Shown: positions 5,950 to 13,157 of the stretch, in pieces
Numbering within the stretch: position 1 is the first letter of the stretch
Layout: the number at the start of each line of letters is the position of its first letter
Source of the DNA: a virus
Strand: one strand, 5' to 3'
IMG/VR virus record: IMGVR_UViG_3300042691_002463
Location: 1 to 27,389 of that record
Length of the DNA stretch: 27,389 bases
Notes under the pieces: model-generated
What the model was told of the DNA's origin: nothing
Database searches by the model: none
What the model saw: only the letters and a program-made list of their open reading frames with translations
Program-made: the position numbers and the translations under genes

Positions 5950-7052
5950 TGACAAAAAGAGAACAAGTCCAGCAAGATGCTTTGGACATAGCATTTAAAC
6001 ACAAACGTTGTGGACTTGGCATCAGCATGGGGGTTGGTAAAACTCTTATAGGTTTAAAATACATTGACCATTTTGAGGGGTTAATAAAGAAGGCAAGGGT
6101 GCTCATAGTAGCACCCAAGCTTTCTATCTTTGACTCATGGAAATCTGATGCTGAAAAGTTCAATATAGATATAAGCAACGTAGACTTTACCACATATCTT
6201 TCTTTGAATAAGAAAACAGTAACTAACTATGACTTACTGGTATTAGATGAATGTCACAGTCTTTTATATTCTCATCACACATTCTTAGGAATGTTTACCG
6301 GTAGAATATTAGGACTCACTGGTACACCACCAAGACATTTTAAATCTGAGAAAGGTGAAATGGTAGCTAAGTATTGTCCTATAGTGTTCAAGTATATTAC
6401 AGACTCTGCAGTAGAAGATGACATCCTAAATGATTATAGAATTATAGTACACAGGATGAGTTTAAGTAGAGAAAACAATATACCTGTAAAGCTTAAAGAT
6501 AAATCATTCTATACATCAGAGACTAAAAACTATGCGTATTGGACTCAACGTATAATGGATGCTACTACTAAGAAACAAGAACAGATAGCATCTATTATGA
6601 GGATGAAAGCTCTTATGGATTTTAGAACCAAAGAAGAATATGCAAAGCAGTTAGTACTTGAGATAGAAGACAAGTGTATTATATTTTGTAACACACAAGA
6701 TCAAGCTGACAGACTTTGCAAACATTCATACCATTCTAATAATCCGGATTCAGAAGACAATCTAGAAAACTTTAAGCAAGGAAAGATAGACTATCTAAGT
6801 TGTGTACTTCAGCTTAATGAAGGTGTAAATATACCGGAGCTAAAGGTGGGAATAATCATGCACGCTTATGGTAATGAACGTAAGAGTAGTCAAAGGATAG
6901 GTAGACTTCTAAGACTTAACCCAGATGATACAGCCACTATACACATCTTATGTTATAAAGATACAGTGGATGACAGATGGGTGACAGAAGCTCTTAAAGA
7001 CTTTGATCAATCAAAAATTAAATACTTTGACGTAGATGATACTAGTAGGTAA
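5949..7052 (+). CDS. SF2 (SNF2/DEAD-like) DNA helicase
   Basis: 367 aa with both RecA-like domains of superfamily 2. Walker A/motif I is SMGVGKT (26-32), motif Ia VLIVAPKL, motif II DECH (100-103), motif III LTGTPP (123-128), motif IV CIIFCNT (243-249), motif V LNEGVNIP (289-296) and motif VI QRIGRLLR (315-322). It is an ATP-dependent DNA helicase or translocase; compact versions are standard in Bacteroidota and crAss-like phage replication modules. No accessory domain is present. The start is coupled to the previous stop and the 3' end overlaps the next gene by 17 nt. Confidence 0.95.
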   Translation: MTKREQVQQDALDIAFKHKRCGLGISMGVGKTLIGLKYIDHFEGLIKKARVLIVAPKLSIFDSWKSDAEKFNIDISNVDFTTYLSLNKKTVTNYDLLVLDECHSLLYSHHTFLGMFTGRILGLTGTPPRHFKSEKGEMVAKYCPIVFKYITDSAVEDDILNDYRIIVHRMSLSRENNIPVKLKDKSFYTSETKNYAYWTQRIMDATTKKQEQIASIMRMKALMDFRTKEEYAKQLVLEIEDKCIIFCNTQDQADRLCKHSYHSNNPDSEDNLENFKQGKIDYLSCVLQLNEGVNIPELKVGIIMHAYGNERKSSQRIGRLLRLNPDDTATIHILCYKDTVDDRWVTEALKDFDQSKIKYFDVDDTSR

Positions 7053-7425
7053 ATATAAAAAAGAAAGAGGCTTGCTCAAGCCTGTAACATTAGCAGGGTC
7101 TAAGCAATATGAAAGATTTGTATCTGATATACCAGATGGATCTATTGTAGAATTCTTCTATGAACTACAGCATGATGATGGTACACTGCCACAACTTGCT
7201 AAGCTTCATGTGATGATTAAAGAACTAGCTACACATATTGGTGAGACAGCAGAGAATATGAAGCTGTTAATAAAAGACAGAGCCGGCTTGTGTATAGCAA
7301 GAGAGGTGAGTGGTAAAGAATATTTTCTAGCTAAAAGCTTTGGAGAATGTTCTAAAGACGAACTGTCTCTAGCTATACAAGCAGCTATAGAAATAGGAGA
7401 AGAGATTAACTTTCCAATTCATTAG
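7036..7425 (+). CDS. Hypothetical protein, possibly NinB/Orf-like recombination accessory
   Basis: 129 aa. The order of elements, FVSDIPDGSIVEFFYELQ, then LAKLHVMIKELATHIGETAENMKLLIK, then KSFGECSKDELSLAIQAAIEIGEEI, recalls the NinB (lambda Orf) architecture: a beta strand, a helix with Q/K-L spacing, and a C-terminal Ser-x-x-E-L helix. Lambda NinB is a recombination mediator. The comparison is from memory and weak. It overlaps the helicase gene by 17 nt, consistent with a replication or recombination setting. Its 3' end overlaps a minus-strand gene by 20 nt. Confidence 0.6.
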   Translation: MILVGKYKKERGLLKPVTLAGSKQYERFVSDIPDGSIVEFFYELQHDDGTLPQLAKLHVMIKELATHIGETAENMKLLIKDRAGLCIAREVSGKEYFLAKSFGECSKDELSLAIQAAIEIGEEINFPIH

Positions 7426-7711
7426 ATAGAAGATCATCTAAATCTTTTTCTACAATTTGATTTGTTTTCTCAGCAACATCTTGTATCTCTCCAAGAAGAG
7501 TTGTGATTACATGAACGTGTTTCATCCACTCTTCTGTAAAGTCTGCTTGATCATTCTTAAATGATTCCATAGCCACCTTAAATCTATTGATGTCCTCTTC
7601 TGTTTTATCAGACAAGAGTGACAAGAGTATGCCTTGTACATCTGATATGAAAGATGTTCCTACAGTTATAGTAATCTGTGCATCTTTCTTAATCATTTTT
7701 ACTTTACTCAT
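7406..7711 (-). CDS. Lone counter-oriented small protein (helical/coiled coil), 101 aa
   Basis: The frame is open from 7759, but the ATG at 7709-7711 is the better start: it gives MSKVKMIKKDAQITITVGTSF, while the upstream extension runs through a likely regulatory spacer and into the UDG start. After a short beta-like N-terminus (QITITVGTSFI) the protein is helical and acidic, with heptad-like runs (EEDINRFKVAMESFKND, IQDVAEKTNQIVEKDLDDLL). It is the only minus-strand gene inside a long plus-strand block. Its 3' end overlaps the upstream gene. A palindrome lies just upstream. Function unknown. Confidence 0.65.
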   Translation of the reverse strand: MSKVKMIKKDAQITITVGTSFISDVQGILLSLLSDKTEEDINRFKVAMESFKNDQADFTEEWMKHVHVITTLLGEIQDVAEKTNQIVEKDLDDLLSNELES

Positions 7712-7747
7712 AACTAATTTATTTGTAACAAATTTAATAGTAAAATT
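7712..7747. promoter_or_regulatory. Divergent intergenic spacer with palindrome ATTTGTAACAAAT
   Basis: The 36-nt gap between the minus-strand gene (start 7711) and the UDG gene (start 7748) contains the palindrome ATTTGT-A-ACAAAT at 7721-7733. It is placed like an operator shared by two divergent promoters. A TTTATTTG element on the plus strand resembles part of the Bacteroidota -7 box (TAnnTTTG), but no convincing -33 box is visible. The regulatory role is inferred from position. Confidence 0.45.
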
Positions 7748-8467
7748 GTGACAGAACAAATAAATCTTGAAGAGATAAAACTTAAGCTGATAGAACGTCT
7801 TAAGCCATCCGGCTGGGCTACTAAGCTTAGAGGATTTATCCAGAGCTCTGACTTTACTAAAGTGTTAGAGACATTATATAAACTTAGAGAGGATGGTAAA
7901 AGATTTACCCCACCTCTAAAGCAAGTGTTCAGGGCATTTGAAGAATGCCCCGTAGATAAACTAAAGGTGATCATGATTGGACAAGATCCCTATCCACACT
8001 TTGGAGTAGCAGATGGCCTTGCTTTCTCATGTAGTAACACAAGAAAACCACAGCCAAGTCTTCAAAAGATATTTGAAGCTGTGGACACTACTCTTTATTA
8101 TGGAGAAGAACCCCCTGAGCATAATCCAGATTTAACTAGATGGGCTAATCAAGGAGTTCTTCTTCTAAATACAGCTCTTACATGTGAAATAGACAAGGTG
8201 GGATCTCATACACCTATATGGAAAGAGTTTATAGCCTATGCAATGGATATTATAAACTTTACAGATGGTGGATTAATCTTTGTACTTATGGGTAAACAAG
8301 CTCAAGAGTTAGAAGGATTAATAGGAGACCAACACTACATCATTAAAACCACACATCCTGCTTATGCTAGTTATACTAAGCAACCGTGGGATTGTGGTGA
8401 TATGTTTAACGAGATTAACAAAATTATTAACGGACAGAATGGTCCAACATTTAAAATCAACTGGTAA
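7748..8467 (+). CDS. ung: Uracil-DNA glycosylase (family-1-like)
   Basis: 239 aa, GTG start. The catalytic loop is GQDPYP (78-83, Asp80 activating water), followed by GVADGLAFSCS (uracil pocket Phe93). LLLNTALT (138-145, Asn141) contacts uracil, FVLMGKQAQ follows, and THPAYASY (202-209, His203) stands where family 1 has HPSPLS. The final His of the usual GQDPYH is Pro here. It removes uracil from DNA. UDG is common in crAss-like and related phages. It overlaps the next gene by 1 nt. The GTG start is supported by the spacing to the divergent gene and the absence of an earlier ATG. Confidence 0.93.
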   Translation: MTEQINLEEIKLKLIERLKPSGWATKLRGFIQSSDFTKVLETLYKLREDGKRFTPPLKQVFRAFEECPVDKLKVIMIGQDPYPHFGVADGLAFSCSNTRKPQPSLQKIFEAVDTTLYYGEEPPEHNPDLTRWANQGVLLLNTALTCEIDKVGSHTPIWKEFIAYAMDIINFTDGGLIFVLMGKQAQELEGLIGDQHYIIKTTHPAYASYTKQPWDCGDMFNEINKIINGQNGPTFKINW

Positions 8468-8832
8468 TGGCAATCAACAAAGTGGACTTGACAGTAAGTC
8501 AAATTATTAATGACCTAAACTCAGGTTTGACATGGCTTAAGAAAGATGATCTTGGCTATGGAAGTATAGAAAGTAAATATGGTGCTGTACCTGCACAGAT
8601 TGCAGCTATTAGAAAACATCCTTCTCTTAAAGATGCAGAGACTACTATTACAATCTTTAATATTATAGATGATACAGCCACGAAGACCAATGAAAAGAAA
8701 GACTCCTCCACCACCCAAGAATCTACAATTACTGGGTCAACAAATAAAGTGGAACAACCAGTGGTACCTGTGGTATCCCAGCTTGCAGAAGTGGATTCTA
8801 CAGAAGCAGCAGACATCTTTGCAAATCTTTGA
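8467..8832 (+). CDS. Hypothetical protein, 121 aa
   Basis: The N-terminal half is helical and ordered (VDLTVSQIINDLNSGLTWLKKDDLGYGS, then AQIAAIRKHPSLKD). The C-terminal half is low-complexity, rich in Thr, Ser, Glu and Val (TATKTNEKKDSSTTQES, then VVPVVSQLAEVDS), ending ADIFANL. The N-terminal part could be a small DNA-binding or protein-interaction domain, with KYGAVPAQIAAIRKH helix-turn-helix-like (weak). It starts on the UDG stop (TAATG) and is followed 1 nt later by the ATG of the AAA+ gene. Confidence 0.65.
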   Translation: MAINKVDLTVSQIINDLNSGLTWLKKDDLGYGSIESKYGAVPAQIAAIRKHPSLKDAETTITIFNIIDDTATKTNEKKDSSTTQESTITGSTNKVEQPVVPVVSQLAEVDSTEAADIFANL

Positions 8833-8833
8833 T

Positions 8834-10192
8834 ATGAGTGATCCAAGAAAGTTAAACAGACCTAGTCCATCAGAGAGTGCTACATGGTATAAACCAGGTA
8901 CATATAAAAAAGGTAATGATGGAAACATGTACACTATACAAATTAATAATAATGGTGTACCTAGATGGATACAAGCAAATGGTAATAATTATATTCCAAT
9001 AGAATTAAAAAGTTCTAAACATCCTGGTTATTTACAACAACAAACTATTATAACACAACCAAAACCCCTTAACATGGCAAAGTCAACTAAGACTATTACA
9101 AAAAGAACGGCCCAAGAGGTACGTCAGATTGAAACTTCTTTGATTAACAAAGAAGAAGTATTTAAAATGCTAGCATTGGCAGAGGCCACTGGATTACCAC
9201 TGTTACTAGTAGGTGAGCCAGGTGTAGCAAAGACTAAAACTATTATAGACTATGCCAAAGCTTGGCTAAACAGAGATGGTAAGATGACACAACAGGATTT
9301 CATGAACAAGATCTATGTTCTAGAGACTGACGAGGGTACTAAAGCTTCAGAGATCAAGGGTATGCCAGATCTTGAGAAGCTGTTTACAGATAACAAGTAT
9401 GAGCTTAACACTCCTATTGCTGATGCAGACATTGTAATCATCAATGAGGTGGACAAAGCTAGTTCAGCTATCCGTAATGCAATGTTGGGTGTAATGAACG
9501 AGAAGTTTCTGTTCAATGGTAAGAATAAAATTCCTTGTAAATGGAAGCTCTTCGTAGCCACTTGTAATGAGATTCCTAAAGAAGAAAGAGACTCTCCATT
9601 CTGGGACAGGTTCATTCTGAAGATGGAAGTTAACCGTGTATCTGCCGGCGAGATGTCTAAGTATTACAACAAGGGAGCTAGAGACTATCGTGAGAAGTTC
9701 AGCATTGGTATCCCAAGTAAAGCTGAGATGTCCACTGTAGAAGTTCCAGGTAAGAAGCTTGACAAGTATTTGGAGGTTGGTTATGCTAAGAGTTCAGATA
9801 GAACTCTCACCTTTGTGCCTAATCTTACTAGAGCTGTAAGCTACATCTGGGATATCTCTGTAGATAAAGCTCTTGTAAAGACTGCTCAGATTATGATTGA
9901 TCAAACAGCAGGTTCAGAACTTCAGAATAAACTGATGTCTGCAGAAGTTAAGGCTGTCATGAGTAAAGTGGAGATGTTACATTCTCACACTACTAATGAG
10001 CAGCTTGAGCTGGCAGTAGCTGAGATTGAGAGTATGATTAATGCATATACCACTAGAGGTGTTCTTGATGAAGCACAGGTGGAAGAGATAGAACTCTCTA
10101 TGCAATACATCATGTCTACTCATCCGGCTCGTAAAGACTATCAGACTTCAGAAGAGTTTGATCAGATGTTGACAGAAGAGCATCCGTTCTAA
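8834..10192 (+). CDS. MoxR-type AAA+ ATPase with GNDGNMY-type N-terminal extension
   Basis: 452 aa from ATG 8834, the first ATG after the previous stop. Residues ~18-46 (WYKPGTYKKGNDGNMYTI, then NGVPRWI) form a short extension. The AAA+ core starts near residue 81 at an internal ATG (9074) that could start a shorter form. Walker A is GEPGVAKT (127-134), Walker B DIVIINEVD (199-207), sensor 1 VATCN (241-245), then SPFWDRF (254-260). MoxR ATPases pair with VWA proteins to remodel partner complexes, and such a VWA gene follows. The open frame further upstream (from 8669) shadows the previous gene and is rejected. Confidence 0.9.
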   Translation: MSDPRKLNRPSPSESATWYKPGTYKKGNDGNMYTIQINNNGVPRWIQANGNNYIPIELKSSKHPGYLQQQTIITQPKPLNMAKSTKTITKRTAQEVRQIETSLINKEEVFKMLALAEATGLPLLLVGEPGVAKTKTIIDYAKAWLNRDGKMTQQDFMNKIYVLETDEGTKASEIKGMPDLEKLFTDNKYELNTPIADADIVIINEVDKASSAIRNAMLGVMNEKFLFNGKNKIPCKWKLFVATCNEIPKEERDSPFWDRFILKMEVNRVSAGEMSKYYNKGARDYREKFSIGIPSKAEMSTVEVPGKKLDKYLEVGYAKSSDRTLTFVPNLTRAVSYIWDISVDKALVKTAQIMIDQTAGSELQNKLMSAEVKAVMSKVEMLHSHTTNEQLELAVAEIESMINAYTTRGVLDEAQVEEIELSMQYIMSTHPARKDYQTSEEFDQMLTEEHPF

Positions 10193-10200
10193 TAACTAAT

Positions 10201-10234
10201 AAGGGGGGTACCAAAAAATGGTACCTCCTTTTTA
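10201..10234 (+). terminator. Terminator between AAA+ and VWA genes
   Basis: An AAGG-G-GGGTACC stem (10201-10212) pairs with GGTACCTCCTT (10220-10230, one bulge) around an AAAAAAT loop and is followed by a T-rich tail. It separates the AAA+ gene from the VWA gene, so the pair is not simply one uninterrupted transcript unless the terminator is leaky. Confidence 0.8.
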
Positions 10235-10245
10235 AATTAATTACC

Positions 10246-11742
10246 ATGAGTAAACAATATAAGAATGTCTATACCATTCTTGAGAAAGTAAAGAAGGGTG
10301 AGATAAAGTCTCATTATAAAAATGATGACGGATTATTTGGTAAGATTAACTTCTATAAGAAACCAGATCTTATTAAACCACATATGCACTGGCTAGACGA
10401 AGACAGAATAGATAGTATAATGAATGCTTATTTCCAAGATGGTAAAATGATTAAAGAACAGTATGACAGATTTGCTAAATCTGCAGACTTTCAAAAGAAG
10501 ATTCCTGACGGGCAGAAACCAGACATGAGTAGTTTTCATAGTAAGGTGAGAGATAATTACAGAAAGTTTCCTAAACATATTGTAAAGGATATCTTTAAGA
10601 TGTATTACCATAAGATGGAACGTCTAGAATTTGAAGACAGGACAGATGCTAATCAAGGAAAATATAAGTTCTTAGAGAAAGCTAACAATCCTGTAGCTAA
10701 GATTATGTCTCAAGGTTCTAATCTAAAGTCTGCCATCTTTGCTAGAAACATTATGGGTGCATACATTACTAGACTGACCACCATGGATTATACAGCGGCT
10801 GATGATTCTCAGAAAATTAAAGACAGTCTATCTGGTAACGGAGATGAGTTTAATGAACAAGATATGAAGGATGCTTTAGACAATATGTTTAATAGCACTC
10901 AAGGTAAGAATGGACTGGAGAAAGCTATAGAAGATGCCACTCAGCTTTGTAAAGATATGGACCAGAATATGGACCAGGAAATCCAAGAGAAGATGTTTGA
11001 TAATGCTAATCAGTCTGGTAGTGATGGTACAGCAGGTAATCTTAGTCCTGACTATATCAGACAAGTATCTCAGAGATTAGCTAGAATTAGCATGTCTATG
11101 GGAAGTTTGAAAGAAAAGATTAAGAAGCTGTTGGATAAGTCTGTAAGTTACTTTAGTGCTAAACAGCAAGTAAAGTATGAAGACTTATTTAATAGTGATA
11201 ACATAGCTGGGCTAGAAGACTATGAACTCTTGCATCCCAAGCTACGTAAGATCTTTGCTGAAGATGTCTATGTAAAAGATACTAAGTCCATTGGTAAGAT
11301 AGATCTTTATATAGATATATCAGGATCTATGTCTAGTAGTTGTGGTGCAGATGGTATTAGCAGGATAGATTTTGCTAAGTCATTTGCAGCTAAGCTTAAA
11401 GAAATGGATATGCTAAATGACATCTATCTTTTTGACAACAGGGTTAAGAAGTATAGAACAGATCTGATTAGTATATCTATGATTGACTGTGGAGGTGGTA
11501 CTACCATCAATAATGCTGTAAGTAGTATAGAAAGAAATGGTGTGAATGCTCTAGTCATTACAGATGCAGAAGATGGATGTAACATCTATTCAGAAAAAGC
11601 TTTCTTTATTGGTTTACAAGGAGCCAACTTCAATTATTTTGAAGAAGAAACAATAGCTCAGTATTCTAATAAAGATCAAGTGCTCATCTTTGATGGTAAG
11701 AGTATTAAGAGAGTGAATGCTATGGGGTATGTAGTTAAATAA
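10246..11742 (+). CDS. VWA (MIDAS) domain protein, partner of the MoxR ATPase
   Basis: 498 aa. Residues 1-345 are helical and charged, with a Gln/Asp/Asn-rich middle (DMDQNMDQEIQEKM). The C-terminal VWA domain begins near residue 349, with MIDAS motif IDISGSMSS (D357, S359, S361), GGGTT (416-420) and ALVITDAEDG with D440. An intact MIDAS implies divalent-metal-dependent binding of a partner. The MoxR-VWA arrangement is known from NorQ/NorD, CobS/CobT and RavA/ViaA, where they act together as a chaperone or metal-insertase machine. The phage target is unknown. The start ATG follows AAATTAATTACC. Confidence 0.9.
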   Translation: MSKQYKNVYTILEKVKKGEIKSHYKNDDGLFGKINFYKKPDLIKPHMHWLDEDRIDSIMNAYFQDGKMIKEQYDRFAKSADFQKKIPDGQKPDMSSFHSKVRDNYRKFPKHIVKDIFKMYYHKMERLEFEDRTDANQGKYKFLEKANNPVAKIMSQGSNLKSAIFARNIMGAYITRLTTMDYTAADDSQKIKDSLSGNGDEFNEQDMKDALDNMFNSTQGKNGLEKAIEDATQLCKDMDQNMDQEIQEKMFDNANQSGSDGTAGNLSPDYIRQVSQRLARISMSMGSLKEKIKKLLDKSVSYFSAKQQVKYEDLFNSDNIAGLEDYELLHPKLRKIFAEDVYVKDTKSIGKIDLYIDISGSMSSSCGADGISRIDFAKSFAAKLKEMDMLNDIYLFDNRVKKYRTDLISISMIDCGGGTTINNAVSSIERNGVNALVITDAEDGCNIYSEKAFFIGLQGANFNYFEEETIAQYSNKDQVLIFDGKSIKRVNAMGYVVK

Positions 11743-11747
11743 AAGAA

Positions 11748-11779
11748 GCCCCTGTAGAAATACAGGGGCACTTTTTTTC
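11748..11779. terminator. Bidirectional terminator at the convergent junction
   Basis: GCCCCTGTA (11748-11756), GAAA loop, TACAGGGGC (11761-11769) is a perfect 9-bp stem. On the plus strand it is followed by ACTTTTTTTCT. On the minus strand the stem is followed by TTCTTTTATTT. It sits exactly between the plus-strand VWA gene and the minus-strand late cassette, so it probably ends both transcripts. Confidence 0.9.
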
Positions 11780-11815
11780 TAGTTAGATGTATTGGATTAC
11801 ACCAAGAAACTAGAA
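11777..11815. repeat. Nested inverted repeat next to the bidirectional terminator
   Basis: TTCTAGTT (11777-11784) and AACTAGAA (11808-11815) are exact reverse complements. Inside lies a second small stem, TTGG (11792-11795) with CCAA (11802-11805) around ATTACA. No T-run follows on either strand. It could be an RNA structure at the 3' end of the minus-strand transcript or a protein-binding site; its role is not determinable here. Confidence 0.55.
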
Positions 11816-11829
11816 TGTATATAGAGGGG

Positions 11830-12021
11830 TTAGCGTTGTTTACTTTCTAAATAACTTATTATAAATCCAACAGCTACTATTAAATTCATACCTATAGAAG
11901 CTAAGATTTCATAAATATCTTCATAAATATTTAAACCAAGATGAACATGACCAACTATCCAAAATGGTACAGATAGATTTTGACTAATCCATACAATTAG
12001 ATACTTGATAAAATGTTTCAT
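11830..12021 (-). CDS. Small two-helix membrane protein, 63 aa
   Basis: Two hydrophobic segments are visible (FIKYLIVWISQNLSVPFWIVG and SIGMNLIVAVGFIISYL), with a short loop between them and basic ends. It is the last gene of the minus-strand cassette. Its ATG overlaps the TGA of the 42-aa gene (ATGA), so translation is coupled. A two-helix topology at the edge of a lysis cassette could indicate a second holin or an antiholin, but a clear holin is already present, so this is only a suggestion. Confidence 0.65.
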   Translation of the reverse strand: MKHFIKYLIVWISQNLSVPFWIVGHVHLGLNIYEDIYEILASIGMNLIVAVGFIISYLESKQR

Positions 12022-12146
12022 CTTCCTTGTCCTCTATACTTAGAGACAGCCTTAGCTTTTGGTCCACTAGACTTGGCAGCTTTGCCACCCTTACGTTTAC
12101 CAAACGTAACCTTTCTAGCATCTCCTAATGATTTTCCTTTTGCCAT
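12018..12146 (-). CDS. Tiny highly basic protein, 42 aa
   Basis: Reads MAKGKSLGDARKVTFGKRKG..., ending SKYRGQGR. About a third of the residues are Lys or Arg, with many Gly and Ser, and there are no hydrophobic segments. Comparable tiny basic proteins ending in YRGQGR are, from memory, frequent beside lysis or structural genes of Bacteroidota phages. It may bind nucleic acid or be a minor virion component (inference). The start ATG (12146) is preceded on the minus strand by the same TAAATAATTAAA leader seen before its upstream neighbour. The ATGA overlap with the following gene supports it. Confidence 0.75.
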   Translation of the reverse strand: MAKGKSLGDARKVTFGKRKGGKAAKSSGPKAKAVSKYRGQGR

Positions 12147-12157
12147 TATTTAATTAT

Positions 12158-12586
12158 TTATGGACCTCCAAATGGAAAAATAGCTCCAACAAGAGGACCA
12201 GAACAATCTGGATTTTTAAATAAAGTGATTCCAATGTCAGTTCCTATTGCTAGTACAATATTACCATCTCCGTCTACACTAAATACTCCCATGTATCCAA
12301 GCTGTGCATTAAGAGCTGCTACCAACTCATAAGCATCGTTGTATGTTCCCTCAATTGCTCCAGATACTAATGTAGGTCCCAGTCCACAATAAAACTGGAC
12401 ACCAGGAGTACTAATTGGAAAAAGTGGTGCTTCAAATGTTATTTTAAAACCACTCTGGCAGCACAAGTCTGCTGGAACTTCTTTCCATGTAGAAGGTCCA
12501 TTAGGGTGTGATCCTTTAGTTAGGATCAAACTTCCAGGTACAATCTTTCCTTTCTTACTGTACCTTACAAATGCTCTTGTTTTCAT
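12158..12586 (-). CDS. Structural-like protein with shared N-terminal module (paralogue A), 142 aa
   Basis: The N-terminal ~43 residues (MKTRAFVRYSKKGKIVPGSL, then PNGPSTWKEVPADLCC) closely match those of the neighbouring 184-aa protein. After the CC pair the sequences diverge: here KITFEAPLFPISTPG, GTYNDAYELVAALNAQLG and FSVDGDGNIVLAIGTDIGITLF, a beta-rich, glycine-rich body like tail-tip or fibre decoration proteins. A conserved stub with a variable body suggests a virion attachment module carrying interchangeable heads (inference). It lies in the late minus-strand cassette. The start follows TAAATAATTAAACA. Confidence 0.75.
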   Translation of the reverse strand: MKTRAFVRYSKKGKIVPGSLILTKGSHPNGPSTWKEVPADLCCQSGFKITFEAPLFPISTPGVQFYCGLGPTLVSGAIEGTYNDAYELVAALNAQLGYMGVFSVDGDGNIVLAIGTDIGITLFKNPDCSGPLVGAIFPFGGP

Positions 12587-12597
12587 TGTTTAATTAT

Positions 12598-13152
12598 TTA
12601 AGGGGTAAAATCAAAATCAACTTCTAAAAATCCTCTGCCACAACAGCTGTCTGTACTATATATACCTACAGCAAACCATTCTCCTGGAGGAACTGTTATA
12701 TTCCAAGTACCATTTTCAGGAGTGTCTTCAACTTTTGCAGTAGTATCCCCAGGAATACCTATGGGTTCTGTTGCAGATGTCCAATATACAGGTCTATCTA
12801 CACCAGTTCCTTCATCAAAAGATGTCCAGTTATAGTCTATATCAAATATAGCTCCTGTAGGAAAGAATTGTTTTAAATACACCCAACCAGTATCTTGATC
12901 ATCATTAGGACCAATAATTGTAAATCTATTGTTATTATCCAACTCCTCATTAATCACACTACCATCACCTGCTACACCACCTGTAACAAGAGACCATGGT
13001 GCATAGTTAGATGTAGTATCACAACACAGACTAGTTGTCACTTCTCTATATAGTCCGTCTTTAGGATAGCCTCCTTTAGTTGTCACTATAAGGCTGCCAG
13101 GGATTATTCTGCCCTGTTTTGTGTATTTCACAAAGGCTCTTTGTTTAGACAT
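12598..13152 (-). CDS. Structural-like protein with shared N-terminal module (paralogue B), 184 aa
   Basis: It starts MSKQRAFVKYTKQGRIIPGS and reaches REVTTSLCC near residue 43, the same module as paralogue A (RAFVxYxKxGxIxPGSL...LCC). The body is different: Asp/Gly/Thr-rich beta segments (NNNRFTIIGPNDDQDTGWVYL, GTWNITVPPGEWFAVGIY) ending in FLEVDFDFTP, consistent with a jelly-roll-like binding domain. No signal peptide is seen. Its position beside the lysis genes and its composition point to a receptor-binding or tail-tip role, unproven. Confidence 0.75.
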   Translation of the reverse strand: MSKQRAFVKYTKQGRIIPGSLIVTTKGGYPKDGLYREVTTSLCCDTTSNYAPWSLVTGGVAGDGSVINEELDNNNRFTIIGPNDDQDTGWVYLKQFFPTGAIFDIDYNWTSFDEGTGVDRPVYWTSATEPIGIPGDTTAKVEDTPENGTWNITVPPGEWFAVGIYSTDSCCGRGFLEVDFDFTP

Positions 13153-13157
13153 TTTAA

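Noticed and set aside
8669-8833. Upstream extension of the AAA+ gene frame (55 more residues from an ATG at 8669)
   Set aside because: It lies entirely within the 121-aa gene 8467-8832 in another frame and is low-complexity; the ATG at 8834, 1 nt after that gene's stop, is the natural start.
8521-8846. Minus-strand open frames opposite the 121-aa gene
   Set aside because: Shadow frames of a plus-strand coding region with no independent start context or homology.
10956-10980. Short tandem repeat ATATGGACCAGA/ATATGGACCAGG in the VWA gene
   Set aside because: Two in-frame copies of four codons (MDQN/MDQE) only; most likely a local slippage in a Gln/Asp-rich linker, not a functional repeat array.
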